This document shows, piece by piece, positions 23,771 to 32,860 of a stretch of DNA of 38,586 nt (position 1 is its first letter; each line of letters begins with the position of its first letter). A program made the translations under genes and the position numbers. Source of the stretch: Gemmatimonadota bacterium (GTDB lineage Bacteria; Gemmatimonadota; Gemmatimonadetes; Longimicrobiales; Gaopeijiaceae); assembly GCA_003564295.1 (NCBI GenBank), contig PXFI01000312.1:1-38586 (forward strand). Direction: 5' to 3'. The notes below the pieces were generated by a model that saw only the letters and a list, made by a program, of their open reading frames with translations, was not told the DNA's origin and made no database searches.

Positions 23771-26176
23771 TCAGCCTTCCCTGATCCAGACGATGGATCT
23801 GGGTGGGAACGGCTCCGGCCGACTTCCCTCCGGCCCCGGCTCGGGTCGCATGGGAAGGGGCGTACCCTCGACTCGGTTGAATCGGGCGTAGTTGGGGAGG
23901 GCCAGCATGGACGTCCCATCAACGAATCGACCGCGGATGGTCATGACGCCCTCCAGCAGGTCAGGGCGCCATTCAGGGGTGAGTGGCGACCGTCTGTCGA
24001 GAGCCTGGAGGATATCCTGGTCGTGATCCTCGATGTTATAGACGAGGGGCCCGTACTGGAGAGCAACGCGTCCGCGATTCGCCTCGATCCGTTCATCGGC
24101 CCACACCCGCTGGGCTTCCAGCGGCAGTTCCAGCTCGATGCGGTCTCCGGCATTCCAGACTCGGGTGATGACGGCATAGCCCTTTTCCATGACGGGCCGA
24201 ACCGATGCCCCGTTTACGGAAAGGGAGCTGAGACCCTCCACCTGCGGCTCAGCCCGATAGAGCTTACTGGGCATGCGGTTCGGGATGCGTATCCGCACGC
24301 TGAAGGACCTGCTCTGCCCCGGGTTCAGGGTTATGGAGACGGCGCCGTCCCATGGATAATCGGTCTCCTGGATGATCTCCACGTCGGTGCCTGCCACGTC
24401 GTCCACCGTCACCGTGCTCCCGACGAAGAGATTCACGTAGAGGCCATCCTTGCCCCTCGTATACATCCAATTCGGCAGCATGAGGAGGGTCCTGGGTATG
24501 TTGCCGACGCAGCAGGGGCAGTTGTGCCACTGGAACCTTGGGATGTTGGCATCCAGCGGGTTGGGATAGTAGTAATGGCGACCTTCCAGGTCCATGGCGC
24601 CCAGGAGGGCGTTGTAGAGGGTTGTCTCGTACAGGTCGGCGTATGTCGCGTCCCCGTAGATCTGATTCATCCTCAGGTTGAAGTAGATCTGGCCACAGCT
24701 GGAGCAGGACTCGCAGTAGGAGTTGTTGCGCAGTGAGAACTCCGGCCCGAAACCCTCCGAGGTCTCACCGCTTCCGATGCCACCGGTGAGGTAATACTTC
24801 CTGTTGACGATGCTGTCCCAGAGCGAGCGGGAGGCGCTGAGGTAATCGATGTCCCGCTTCTCGAGGGCTATGTCGGCCATGGCGGTATACTGGTAGACAG
24901 CTCTGACGGCGTGGCCCACGGCCTCATACTGCTGCTGCGAGGGCAGGTGGCTCTGGTCGTACTCCCGGCCACCCTCCCGGCAGTCCAGAAGGAACTTGGA
25001 CAGGTCCAGGTAGCGCATTCCGTTGCCCGGTCCCTCCACTTCGTCCACGTAGTTGGCGAAGCGAACCAGGGCGAACTCGAGACCCTGGTGACCGTCGAAC
25101 CAGGCCTGGCGAGGAGGCGGACCTATGTGATCGTACCAGCAGTCGGCCAGACGCTTGGCGGCGTCGTATAGGCGGGTATCCTGCCCCCTGGTCATGGTGT
25201 GATGCGCCATGGCCGCCTCGATGAAGTATCCCGCCACGTACCCCTCGTGCCGGCTCCGCCCGCCCGGCGTCCAGCGGTCGGGCCACCGCTCCCGCTCCTC
25301 CTCGGTCCGGAGTGTGAAGTTGGTCTGCAGGTAGCCGTCCGGGTGCTGCGCGGCCAGGATGCGGGGGATCCAGTTCTCAAGGGTGGGCCGAAAGCTCCGC
25401 TGCGCCGCCAGGATCTCCCTGTCCCCACCCGCGTCCAGCATGAGGGCCAGGCACATGGACTCCACCGTCTGATGCACCCATGCGTTGGAGAAGTTGTAGC
25501 CTTTGTGGCGACCGTGGGGCTCGCCCCGCAGCGCTTTGGCCGCTTCGTCGAAGTTGTCCAGTCCTCCGGGCCCCACGTCCAGGTCGTCCCGCTCGATCAT
25601 CTCGATGCAGAAGGGGATCCAGCTGACCATCAGCGCCTTGAGCCTGGGGCTCCAGAACTTGCTGTCAACGGCGTAGTCCCGGGTCAGGACCTGGGTGAGG
25701 CTCTCCTCCGGAGGGCCCGTCTCCGCCTGCACCGTAAAGGTGGACGACACGATGGATTCTCCATTGTCAGCCGTCATCCGCAACACGTATGTGCCGGGAA
25801 CGGAGAACGTGGCGATCGTAACCATCGAGTGGGGATCTGCGAAAGTGACCGTGCCGGGCCCAGATTCCCTGCTCCACACCACCTGCGGCTCGGGGCCGGT
25901 GGGCGTTTCCTCCTCCTCCTCCCCCGGCCTGGCCCGGCCAAGCCATGGCGGCCTGCCGTAGCCGGCCCATCCGTTCAAATAGGACTTTCCCGGCAGGACC
26001 ACAATCCGGTCGGGCCCGGCTATGGCTGACAGGGGTGTGGAACCCGAGTCCGCAGGCGCAGCCTGGAGGCAACCCTGTGCGAATGGCGGTATTATCATCG
26101 TGACAGCCGCCGCCTTGCCCACCGTGCCGAGCATTTCCCGCCGAGTAATGTCCTTCTTGCTGGAGTGCTCACACAT
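23771..26176 (-). CDS. GH127-like (PF07944) enzyme with N-terminal PKD-like domain, Tat-exported
   Basis: This 801-residue protein starts with a twin-arginine signal (TRREMLGTVGKAAAVTMI). Residues about 50-150 form a PKD/Ig-like domain, recognisable from IAGPDRIVVLPGKSYLNG, VVWSRESGPGTVTFAD and ATFSVPGTYVLRMTADNGE. A GH127-type catalytic region begins near residue 165. It has TGGIGSGETSEGFGPEF with a candidate acid Glu, NNSYCESCSSCGQIYFN with Glu-x-Cys, and HNCPCCVGNIPR with the paired cysteines. This pattern is nearer to the true GH127 type (HypBA1-like) than the other three paralogues here. The predicted activity is removal of beta-L-arabinofuranose; the PKD-like domain may be a spacer or bind glycan. 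The ATG is ten bases after GGAG. Confidence 0.85.
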   Translation of the reverse strand: MCEHSSKKDITRREMLGTVGKAAAVTMIIPPFAQGCLQAAPADSGSTPLSAIAGPDRIVVLPGKSYLNGWAGYGRPPWLGRARPGEEEEETPTGPEPQVVWSRESGPGTVTFADPHSMVTIATFSVPGTYVLRMTADNGESIVSSTFTVQAETGPPEESLTQVLTRDYAVDSKFWSPRLKALMVSWIPFCIEMIERDDLDVGPGGLDNFDEAAKALRGEPHGRHKGYNFSNAWVHQTVESMCLALMLDAGGDREILAAQRSFRPTLENWIPRILAAQHPDGYLQTNFTLRTEEERERWPDRWTPGGRSRHEGYVAGYFIEAAMAHHTMTRGQDTRLYDAAKRLADCWYDHIGPPPRQAWFDGHQGLEFALVRFANYVDEVEGPGNGMRYLDLSKFLLDCREGGREYDQSHLPSQQQYEAVGHAVRAVYQYTAMADIALEKRDIDYLSASRSLWDSIVNRKYYLTGGIGSGETSEGFGPEFSLRNNSYCESCSSCGQIYFNLRMNQIYGDATYADLYETTLYNALLGAMDLEGRHYYYPNPLDANIPRFQWHNCPCCVGNIPRTLLMLPNWMYTRGKDGLYVNLFVGSTVTVDDVAGTDVEIIQETDYPWDGAVSITLNPGQSRSFSVRIRIPNRMPSKLYRAEPQVEGLSSLSVNGASVRPVMEKGYAVITRVWNAGDRIELELPLEAQRVWADERIEANRGRVALQYGPLVYNIEDHDQDILQALDRRSPLTPEWRPDLLEGVMTIRGRFVDGTSMLALPNYARFNRVEGTPLPMRPEPGPEGSRPEPFPPRSIVWIREG

Positions 26177-26344
26177 CGCGTCTCATCTCCGGAACATGTC
26201 GAGGATCGTGCGCCCGGGAGGCCAGCCTGTTGTCGGACACCGGCACTCCACCCGGGAATATTATGCCCGTCAGCGATCCCGTAAACAATACGCAGGCGGA
26301 GCCGGGCCCTGTTTCTGGGCCCAACTCCCGGAGCATGGGATGCG

Positions 26345-29300
26345 CTACACCCGCAGATCCGCCTCCGCCCGTCTCGCTGCATCGACCACGGCGGCTGTCT
26401 GATCTGCTGTCAAGACACCGCGGGCCTCCCACTGCTGGGTGGCCTGTTCCACAGCCGCCATGAACTGGCTGTGGCCCTGGAACGGCGCCTGGTCCCATAT
26501 CGTGTCCAGCAGGGTCAGGCCGTCCGGGCCCCTGGTGTTCTCCACGCCCGAATCGATAGAGCCGAACACCACCGTAGGCTCCCGGCGCCGCAGGTACATG
26601 TGGTACGGCTGGGTGGGCGGCGCCTGTCGGCCCAGCATGGTCGCGTCCGCCGGGTCCGGCATCGGCGGGGCGGGGTCCGCCACATAGAACGGAGCCAGGG
26701 TGAGGCCGTTGGTGGTGAAGTACATGGGCCGATCCGTCGGCCTCATGGCCGGAGCCAGGTCGCCATCAAGCTTCAGATAACGATAGAAGCTGACATGGAT
26801 GAATCCTGTCTCCAAGTCCTCGCCCACGGGGTCTTCCTGCACCGCCAGCATGGTAGGGCCGTAGTACACGGACTGCATCGCCGGATCGTCCAGGGCCCGC
26901 TCCACCCGGAAGCTGAATGGCATGTCGATGTCGATACGGTCGCCGTCCTGCCACCGGCGGCTCACGGTCACGTAGGTGCCGGGCACGGCCTCCAGCGTCT
27001 GGACCTCTCCGTTGATCGCGACCGTGTAGCCCTTACGCACCCACTCCGGCACCCGGAGCTTGATCTCCAGAGGACCGCTCCCGTTGACGATCAGGCGGCT
27101 CGCACCCTCTTCGGGATACCGCGTCTCCTGCCTGATGGCAAAGCCCTTCTCCGGCCACTGGAGGGTCGAGGCAATGTACAGGTTCACATAGAGGGTCGTA
27201 TCGTCCACGGACCGGAAGTAGATGGAATCCTGGTACTTGGTGTGGTTTTCCAGACCGGTCCCGCCACAGCAGGTGCCCGTGTTGCCGTAGCTCCGGCGCT
27301 GGCCGGGACGCACCGGCACGAAGTAGGTGACCTCCGGGCTCACATCGCTGTCCCTGTCCCGGCGGGAGCTCACCATCTGGTTGAAGAGGGCGAGCTCGTA
27401 GTAGTTCATGTACTTCGGGTCAGCTGCATGGAAGAACAGGTTGCGGCTCAGCTTCAGCATGTTGTAGACGCAGCAGGTCTCGGCATGGTTGCGTTCGGCA
27501 AACAGCAGACCCGCTATCACACCCCTGGCCCGGAAGATCTCGCCTACGCCCATCCCGCCATGGCTGTAGATCCGGTGAGGCACTACCATGTTCCAGAAGT
27601 TTCGGGTGGCGGTGTACAGCTCTCCCCGCTCCCCCTGCTCGTACGCCCGCAGGTAACCGGTAAACTGGGGGATGTGGGTGTTGGCATGGCGGCCGTCCAG
27701 CCTGTCCTCGTCGGCCAGGGCGGGGCCATAGACGTTCATGTTGACGAACCGATCGGCGGCCTCAAGATACCGCTGCTCGGGCCGGAGGGAATGAAGCTGA
27801 GCCAGGCTCTCGTTGACGCCACCGTACTCCCCGGCGATGTAGATGTCCCACATCCGCTCGAGCTGCTCCGGCGGCAAGGGGCCCACACGGGTATGGACCC
27901 AATCCCCGATGGCGGCCACAATATCCAGTGCCTGCTCGTTCTCCGCATGGACGTAGGCATCGAGCAACCCGGCCATAATCTTGTGGAGCGTATAGTACGG
28001 CGCCCAGATCCCCTGGTTGTCGCCATAGGGGGCGAACTCCTCGATCCGTATGAACTGTGTCTCCGGGTAGGCGGAGAGGAAGCCGGGGTGACGTGCACCA
28101 TCGTTGGGGCCGATGATGGTTGCATCACGCCCATTGCCCGAAGAGTCCACCGCCGTGGGACCGCCATCCTCGTCGAACCGGTACCAGGCCACATCACCAC
28201 CGCCAGCGCTGCCGCCGGCAGAATCCAGCAGTGAGCGAACCTCGTCCGCCGTGAGGGCGCGGCTGTAGATCTGGAACTCATCCAGCGACCCGTTCAGGTA
28301 CGAGATGTTACGCTGCGGGAACTGGTGCCGCCCCAGCCAGTTGCCGCTGGTGAAACCCAGGTCCGCCGGGGACAGTGTCATCTCCGGGTTGGTGGCAACG
28401 GGCTCCCCGTTCACGTACAGCGTACCCGTGTTCCCCGACCGCGTGACGGCGATGTGGGTCCACCGGTCTGTGGCAAGGGGGGTAGTGCCCTCGAGGGCTT
28501 GCTCGCCCGCCCTGCCCGTTGTGGTGATTGCAAAACGCGGCACCGGTCGCTCATTGGACGCCCGCACCGTCAAGAACATCTGAGAGAGAGGCGGCTCCGC
28601 ATACTCCGGGTTTGGCCTGCCGAAGTTGAAAACCGCCGCATAGTTGGTCAGGGCTATAGGCTCCGGGCGCGCATGGGGCAACTCAGAGGGGTCGTTGACC
28701 GACGGCCGGATCCAGCTGGCAATGGTGAAGTCCCGCAAACCGCTCACGATGCCTTCTGGAAGACGGACGTGCTCCATGTGTCCGACGGGGGAGCCCGTCA
28801 ACCGGAGTGCGCCACCGTGACGACCAGTAACCCGGGGCGTGGGCTGGCTTGCCGCAGCGGCCAGGGCGGCCTGGCATTCGCCCAACGCACTCACCATGTA
28901 ATCCAGTTTCTGCTTGTACACCGGGTCACCGGTGCCAGCATACGCCTGGGCCAGCATGCTCAGAAAATGGCCCGCATAATGACCACGAAGGTAGCCTGAG
29001 GCGCTCTCCCAACTCCCCACGGGCTGCGCACCACGGGTGTCAAGACCCGCAGTGGCCCTGAAGATGCTCAACAGACGGTCCGGGCCAGCATACACGTCCG
29101 TGGCGCTGCCATAATTGCGGGCATACCCCAGCATGCGGTCCTGCTTCTCACGGAACAGGCCCTCGCCCAGCCTGACCTGATTCAGCCGGAACGGACGCAC
29201 AGACCAGCCAGCCTCCGCAGCAGCAGCAGCCTCGCCGACGAGGCCACGGTTGGGTACACACCCCAGGTAGGGATACACAGCCACTCCTGCCGTCATGGCA

Positions 29301-29362
29301 CCTGTAGTCTTGAGGAAGGTACGCCTGTCGCACCCGTTGCCGCTCGAATCAATAGGGGCCAT
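26345..29362 (-). CDS. GH127-like (PF07944) enzyme with a nested LamG-type domain, Tat-exported
   Basis: This 1005-residue protein starts at the ATG at 29360-29362, six bases after GGAGG, with a textbook twin-arginine motif (DRRTFLKTTG). The PF07944 barrel begins with GHYAGHFLSMLAQAYAGTGD. It is interrupted at about residues 175-425 by a LamG/jellyroll domain (FTIASWIRP, RWTHIAVTRSGNTGTLYVNG, NGSLDEFQIYSRALTADEV, then DVAWYRFDEDGGPTAVDSSG). The barrel resumes with PGFLSAYPE and APYYTLHKIMAGLLDAYVH. Catalytic motifs are intact: HGGMGVGEIF, HAETCCVYNMLKL and GTCCGGTGLENH. The C-terminus has further beta-structure and a short helical tail. Predicted function is an exported beta-L-arabinofuranosidase; the LamG domain probably binds carbohydrate or controls access to the active site. 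Confidence 0.87.
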   Translation of the reverse strand: MAPIDSSGNGCDRRTFLKTTGAMTAGVAVYPYLGCVPNRGLVGEAAAAAEAGWSVRPFRLNQVRLGEGLFREKQDRMLGYARNYGSATDVYAGPDRLLSIFRATAGLDTRGAQPVGSWESASGYLRGHYAGHFLSMLAQAYAGTGDPVYKQKLDYMVSALGECQAALAAAASQPTPRVTGRHGGALRLTGSPVGHMEHVRLPEGIVSGLRDFTIASWIRPSVNDPSELPHARPEPIALTNYAAVFNFGRPNPEYAEPPLSQMFLTVRASNERPVPRFAITTTGRAGEQALEGTTPLATDRWTHIAVTRSGNTGTLYVNGEPVATNPEMTLSPADLGFTSGNWLGRHQFPQRNISYLNGSLDEFQIYSRALTADEVRSLLDSAGGSAGGGDVAWYRFDEDGGPTAVDSSGNGRDATIIGPNDGARHPGFLSAYPETQFIRIEEFAPYGDNQGIWAPYYTLHKIMAGLLDAYVHAENEQALDIVAAIGDWVHTRVGPLPPEQLERMWDIYIAGEYGGVNESLAQLHSLRPEQRYLEAADRFVNMNVYGPALADEDRLDGRHANTHIPQFTGYLRAYEQGERGELYTATRNFWNMVVPHRIYSHGGMGVGEIFRARGVIAGLLFAERNHAETCCVYNMLKLSRNLFFHAADPKYMNYYELALFNQMVSSRRDRDSDVSPEVTYFVPVRPGQRRSYGNTGTCCGGTGLENHTKYQDSIYFRSVDDTTLYVNLYIASTLQWPEKGFAIRQETRYPEEGASRLIVNGSGPLEIKLRVPEWVRKGYTVAINGEVQTLEAVPGTYVTVSRRWQDGDRIDIDMPFSFRVERALDDPAMQSVYYGPTMLAVQEDPVGEDLETGFIHVSFYRYLKLDGDLAPAMRPTDRPMYFTTNGLTLAPFYVADPAPPMPDPADATMLGRQAPPTQPYHMYLRRREPTVVFGSIDSGVENTRGPDGLTLLDTIWDQAPFQGHSQFMAAVEQATQQWEARGVLTADQTAAVVDAARRAEADLRV

Positions 29363-29947
29363 CACCAGCCTCCAGAGAGTTTCTGGAATCGATAGTGGAG
29401 CAGAACCGCTCACGCTGTTTCAAGAGGGGAACTTTGATCGGCAGCCGCCCTCCTGTCAAACGGACCGTAAAACGTTCCCGACGTGATGCTGCGGGCAACG
29501 GGCCTGTCGGCCCGCCGCGGCGCATCCCCATAGCGACCCTCGGACGCCGCAGGCGTCCGTAGCGAAGCGGGGGAGCGAGGGGAGACGGCTGCCGGCAGGG
29601 CCGCCTCCTCTGTGCCGCCCCCCTTCGCCACCGACGCCTGGTAGATGCTCTGGATGAAGCCGTCGCCCTCACGAATCTTGTGGATGAGAGGTGCCGGAGG
29701 GCCCTGCCTAGCCGGTCCAGTGTGCGGCCCATCGCTCCTGGATCCACAACGTGACCTAGCAGGAGGGGGAGGGCCGGGGTAATCTACGACCCGCCCACTC
29801 CCACGGAGTTGGCGTTGGACCAGGTGCCCGCCTCGCTCGAGGCCCCCAACCTGGTGGTCCTGGCGGAGTCGGCCGGCTACTGGGAGCGGCTCATCCGGCC
29901 GTGGGGCCAAAACGCCTCCGAAGCCCCGGTCGACTCCCGGCTCCTCC
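29363..29947. other. Intergenic region with possible gene fragments on both strands
   Basis: No intact gene is visible in these 585 bases. On the minus strand a stretch reads PLIHKIREGDGFIQSIYQAS, and further down SITSGTFYGPF; on the plus strand 29779-29910 reads VIYDPPTPTELALDQVPASL and then NLVVLAESAGYWERLIRP. Both look protein-like but have no start, no end and no recognised family, so they are probably decayed pieces. A TTGACA on the minus strand (29455-29460) lacks a convincing -10. A perfect hairpin lies at 29541-29559. Confidence 0.35.
29541..29559. repeat. Perfect short hairpin
   Basis: CGGACGCC, a GCA loop and GGCGTCCG form an eight-base-pair stem. No T-run follows on either strand. 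It lies about 390 bases after the end of the next gene upstream, so it is not an obvious terminator. It may be a small dispersed repeat or part of a decayed gene. Confidence 0.4.
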
Positions 29948-31837
29948 CTACCGTATGGCGTCTATGTAGACCGAGTAGCGCTCCTCGACCACCTGGTAAT
30001 GGGGCATCAGGTAGATGTCAGTGGTCGTCCAGACCCCGTTCTCTTGGATCCTCCCGATCCCTTCTGCCCGGAAGTGCAGGGGTTGCCCCGGGACCGGCTC
30101 CAGGGAGGCCAATAACTGGTCGTTGGACCCCATCAGCTCCGGAACATGGTCATTATCCAGGATGACGTTGAGGAGCACGGGTCCGTGGAAGAAGGCGATC
30201 CGATCGGGGTTGTCGGGCATGGACTCGATCCGGAGCTCCCTGGGGATCTCTACTTCCACCACATCGCCGTCACTGAACGTCCTCCGGATCTCAACGTACC
30301 CGTTGCTGGCCGGGACCTGGTGTGGCTCACCGTTGACGGATACTTGCATGGGTCCGCCCCACCACGCCGGCTCCCGGATCAGGAGGCTCAGCTCGGCAGG
30401 CCTTCGGGGGGAGACCGTGATGCGGCTACTGGTCGCCAGGGGGAAGTCCGTCTCCTGCCGGATCCGCACATTCCTCTCAGCCCAATCCAGCTCGGTGGCC
30501 ATGAAGAGATTGACGAAGAGAGAGTCAGCCGACCGGTAGTACACGTCCTCGCCGTAGCTCGTATGGATCTCCATCCCGCTCCCCACACAGCACCACCATG
30601 AGTCGGTGGGGTGGCTGAACCCTTTCCGAGCCGGCATGTCGAGGTATCCCTTGTATTTGACCATGCCGGTCTCGGGATGCTGGCTGGCCAGGATGTGGTT
30701 GAACAGGGCCCGTTCGTACCAATCCATCAGGTGGCCGGAAGGCTCCCACGAGAAGAGGAACCTGGTGAGCCACTGCATGTTGAAGGTGTTACAGGTCTCG
30801 GTAGTCTGTGTGAGGCGGTCCGAGAGCTGCCCGGGAGGACCGAAACGCTCCCGGTGGCTATGGCCCCCGTTCACGTAGCTGTGGTAGTTGACGACCCGGT
30901 CCCAGAAGAAGGTGGCTATGGTGCGGTACCGCTCCTCACCCGTGAGCTCATAGATCCTGGCCACACCCCTCACCTTGGGGATCTGGGTGTTGGCATGCAT
31001 CCCTGCCAGCTCGTCGCGCTGCTCCGCCAGCGGGTCCAGGACGGCGTTGTGGTAGAACTTGTTTGCCAGCTCGAGATGCCTGGGGTCACCGGTGATGGCG
31101 TACACGTCAGCCAGTGTGTGGTTCATGCCGCCGAACTCTACGCTGAGCATCTCCTGCCACTGGTCGTCGGTCAGGTTGCGGGTCGTGGCGTAGGCCCAGT
31201 CCGTCAGCTCCACCAGCACATCCCGAGCCTGGCGGTTGCCCGCCAGCCCATAGGCGTCAATGAGACCAACCCACAACTTGTCCAGGTTGTACCAGGGCAC
31301 GTTGGCGTCGTTAAGCTGGAATCCGGGGCGGGGGCGAACATCGCCGCGGCGTATGTCGCGGAATAGATCGCGACCATCGGGAATGGCCGCGATGAAACCG
31401 TCGCCGTGCTGGGCTTGGACCAGGGCCAGCTCTTCCACGATGTAGTCCACGCGCTCCTTGAAGCGCGGGTCCCCGGTGGCCCTGTAGTGCTTGGATACCG
31501 CCGACAAGTAGTGACCGAGGCTGTGGCCGGAGAGAATGTAGCCCTCGCTCTCCCATCCGCCGTAGACCTCGCCCTTCGGCTCCAAACCCGCTTCCTTGCG
31601 GAACCAGGCCAGGAATCGGTCAGGCTCCAGCTCCAGCAAATAGCGGGCGTTCGCCTCCATGGCATGGCGGAACGGTCCGTCCAAGAGTCGGACATCCGAC
31701 AGCTCGAACGGTTCGGCCTGGACAGGGACTACCCGTTCCACCTCCGGCGCCGGGGCGGTTTCGCAGGCCGTCAGGGAAAACAACAATGGTACTGCACCGA
31801 ATAGAGCGATCAACCTGCTCATGGTAAGGAATCTCAT
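29948..31837 (-). CDS. GH127-like (PF07944) beta-L-arabinofuranosidase family lipoprotein
   Basis: This 629-residue enzyme is the most compact of the four paralogues and has only the alpha/alpha barrel and beta-domains. Unlike the others it carries a Sec-type lipoprotein signal (LIALFGAVPLLFSLTAC), so it is probably anchored to a membrane. Barrel motifs are SGHSLGHYLSAVSKHYRATG, QHGDGFIAAIPDGR and NVPWYNLDKLWVGLIDAYG. The catalytic set is NGGHSHRERFGPP (candidate acid Glu), TTETCNTFNMQWL (Glu and Cys) and WWCCVGSGMEIH (paired Cys). The ATG at 31837 is used, with an alternative at 31822; neither has a strong ribosome site. It is the first gene of the minus-strand glycan block, and the 585-base gap after it suggests it may be transcribed separately from the other three. 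Confidence 0.88.
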   Translation of the reverse strand: MRFLTMSRLIALFGAVPLLFSLTACETAPAPEVERVVPVQAEPFELSDVRLLDGPFRHAMEANARYLLELEPDRFLAWFRKEAGLEPKGEVYGGWESEGYILSGHSLGHYLSAVSKHYRATGDPRFKERVDYIVEELALVQAQHGDGFIAAIPDGRDLFRDIRRGDVRPRPGFQLNDANVPWYNLDKLWVGLIDAYGLAGNRQARDVLVELTDWAYATTRNLTDDQWQEMLSVEFGGMNHTLADVYAITGDPRHLELANKFYHNAVLDPLAEQRDELAGMHANTQIPKVRGVARIYELTGEERYRTIATFFWDRVVNYHSYVNGGHSHRERFGPPGQLSDRLTQTTETCNTFNMQWLTRFLFSWEPSGHLMDWYERALFNHILASQHPETGMVKYKGYLDMPARKGFSHPTDSWWCCVGSGMEIHTSYGEDVYYRSADSLFVNLFMATELDWAERNVRIRQETDFPLATSSRITVSPRRPAELSLLIREPAWWGGPMQVSVNGEPHQVPASNGYVEIRRTFSDGDVVEVEIPRELRIESMPDNPDRIAFFHGPVLLNVILDNDHVPELMGSNDQLLASLEPVPGQPLHFRAEGIGRIQENGVWTTTDIYLMPHYQVVEERYSVYIDAIR

Positions 31838-31904
31838 GGTCCGCGTCGGTTACGGGGGCATAGGGCCGAAAACGTGAACACTCTTCGATGTCAGGGGGCC
31901 ATGT

Positions 31905-32200
31905 TCCTGATCAGGTGGAACTTGGGGCGACCGACGATCCGGGTCAAGCTCTTGTGTCACAACGATTGCTGTGCTTTCGGGCGCCGGAGCACCGTCCTGA
32001 GCCCCCGGCCCGCGGCGGGTGGCCAACACGATGGCCTCCATGGGCGAACAGCCGTTCTTGGACCTCTTGGTGGCTGAGGTGTTTTCCGATCACTCGGACC
32101 ACGCCTCCGGCCCCACCTGCAGCTCCTGGGCCAGGAAGGTCATCTCCATGGCCGTGGTGGCGAGGCAGGGCTCATCGTGGCCCAGGGTCCCGGGCAGGCG
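31905..32200 (-). pseudogene. Decayed C-terminal fragment of an amidohydrolase
   Basis: One minus-strand frame reads TTAMEMTFLAQELQ, hits a stop at 32090-32092, then continues in the same frame with GCSPMEAIVLATRRG. The last block is typical of imidazolonepropionase-like amidohydrolases (G-x-x-P-M-E-A-I-x-x-A-T-R). About 60 bases further, another frame gives SLTRIVGRPKFHLIRN, which resembles the family's closing strand. An in-frame stop plus a frameshift indicate a dead gene. The assignment rests mainly on the PMEAI block, so it is tentative. Confidence 0.4.
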
Positions 32201-32344
32201 GAGGCTCCCGGACGCCTGGTCCGGGACCATCTCACAACAGGAATCGACCCAGCGTTGAAGGCCAAGCCTGCTCCTCACCGCCTCCAGATACTGGGCTACC
32301 CTTCAGATGCCCGCACCACAGTCTCCGCACCGACGGACCTCTCC

Positions 32345-32640
32345 TTACTGGCCGTCCTCCTCCTGGGAACCGCGCCAACCCTCTATGCGAAACACCGTCA
32401 CCGCATTCACCCCGAGATCGTTGCACTGGGTGGCCAGGATCCGGCCTTGCCGAATGTCCAATACCTGCACCCGGGGAGGAAGGGACACCGAGGCGAGCCA
32501 TGCCCCCGTAGGGGAGAACACGTCGAAGTGCTCCGTAGTCCTGTAGTCGAGGGATAAGGCACCGACCCAGGCGAAAGTCGGCCCGGCTGGGTCCCATCCC
32601 AGCCTCCGGATCCGTACCCACCGGGTGTCCCGATTCAATG
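32345..32640 (-). pseudogene. C-terminal fragment of a beta-propeller protein
   Basis: The minus-strand frame ending at 32345 contains HFDVFSPTGAWLASVSLPP followed by VQVLDIRQGRILATQCNDLG and VNAVTVFRIEG. This is the pattern of the last blade of six-bladed propeller lipoproteins (F-D-x-x-G-x-x-L-x-x-V-x-L-P). Only this end is present in frame; further upstream the frame lacks propeller character and no start or signal peptide is found. It probably belongs to the same former gene as the fragment at 32940-33200. Confidence 0.5.
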
Positions 32641-32860
32641 GAGAGGGGAAGAGTAGGCTACCGGCAGCAGTCCTGCGACACAAATCCTGGCAGGGGAGCA
32701 CCGCTGGCCACCGTGTTCGCCCTGCCCGGTCCGGGGGTCCGGGGCAAGAGTCTTTAGGCGTACCGGCAACCAGGAGTCGGGGGGGCTTCGCCCAGTCTGG
32801 AGAACCCCGGGGCCGGTTCCCCGAAGTGCCTATTTTCCAACAACATCGGAGAAGTTATGA

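Noticed and set aside
26471-28234. Open plus-strand frame of 587 codons opposite the LamG-containing enzyme
   Set aside because: It is antisense to intact catalytic motifs and has no family features.
29455-29460. TTGACA on the minus strand as promoter of the LamG-containing enzyme gene
   Set aside because: The hexamer is perfect, but no acceptable -10 lies 16-18 bases downstream.
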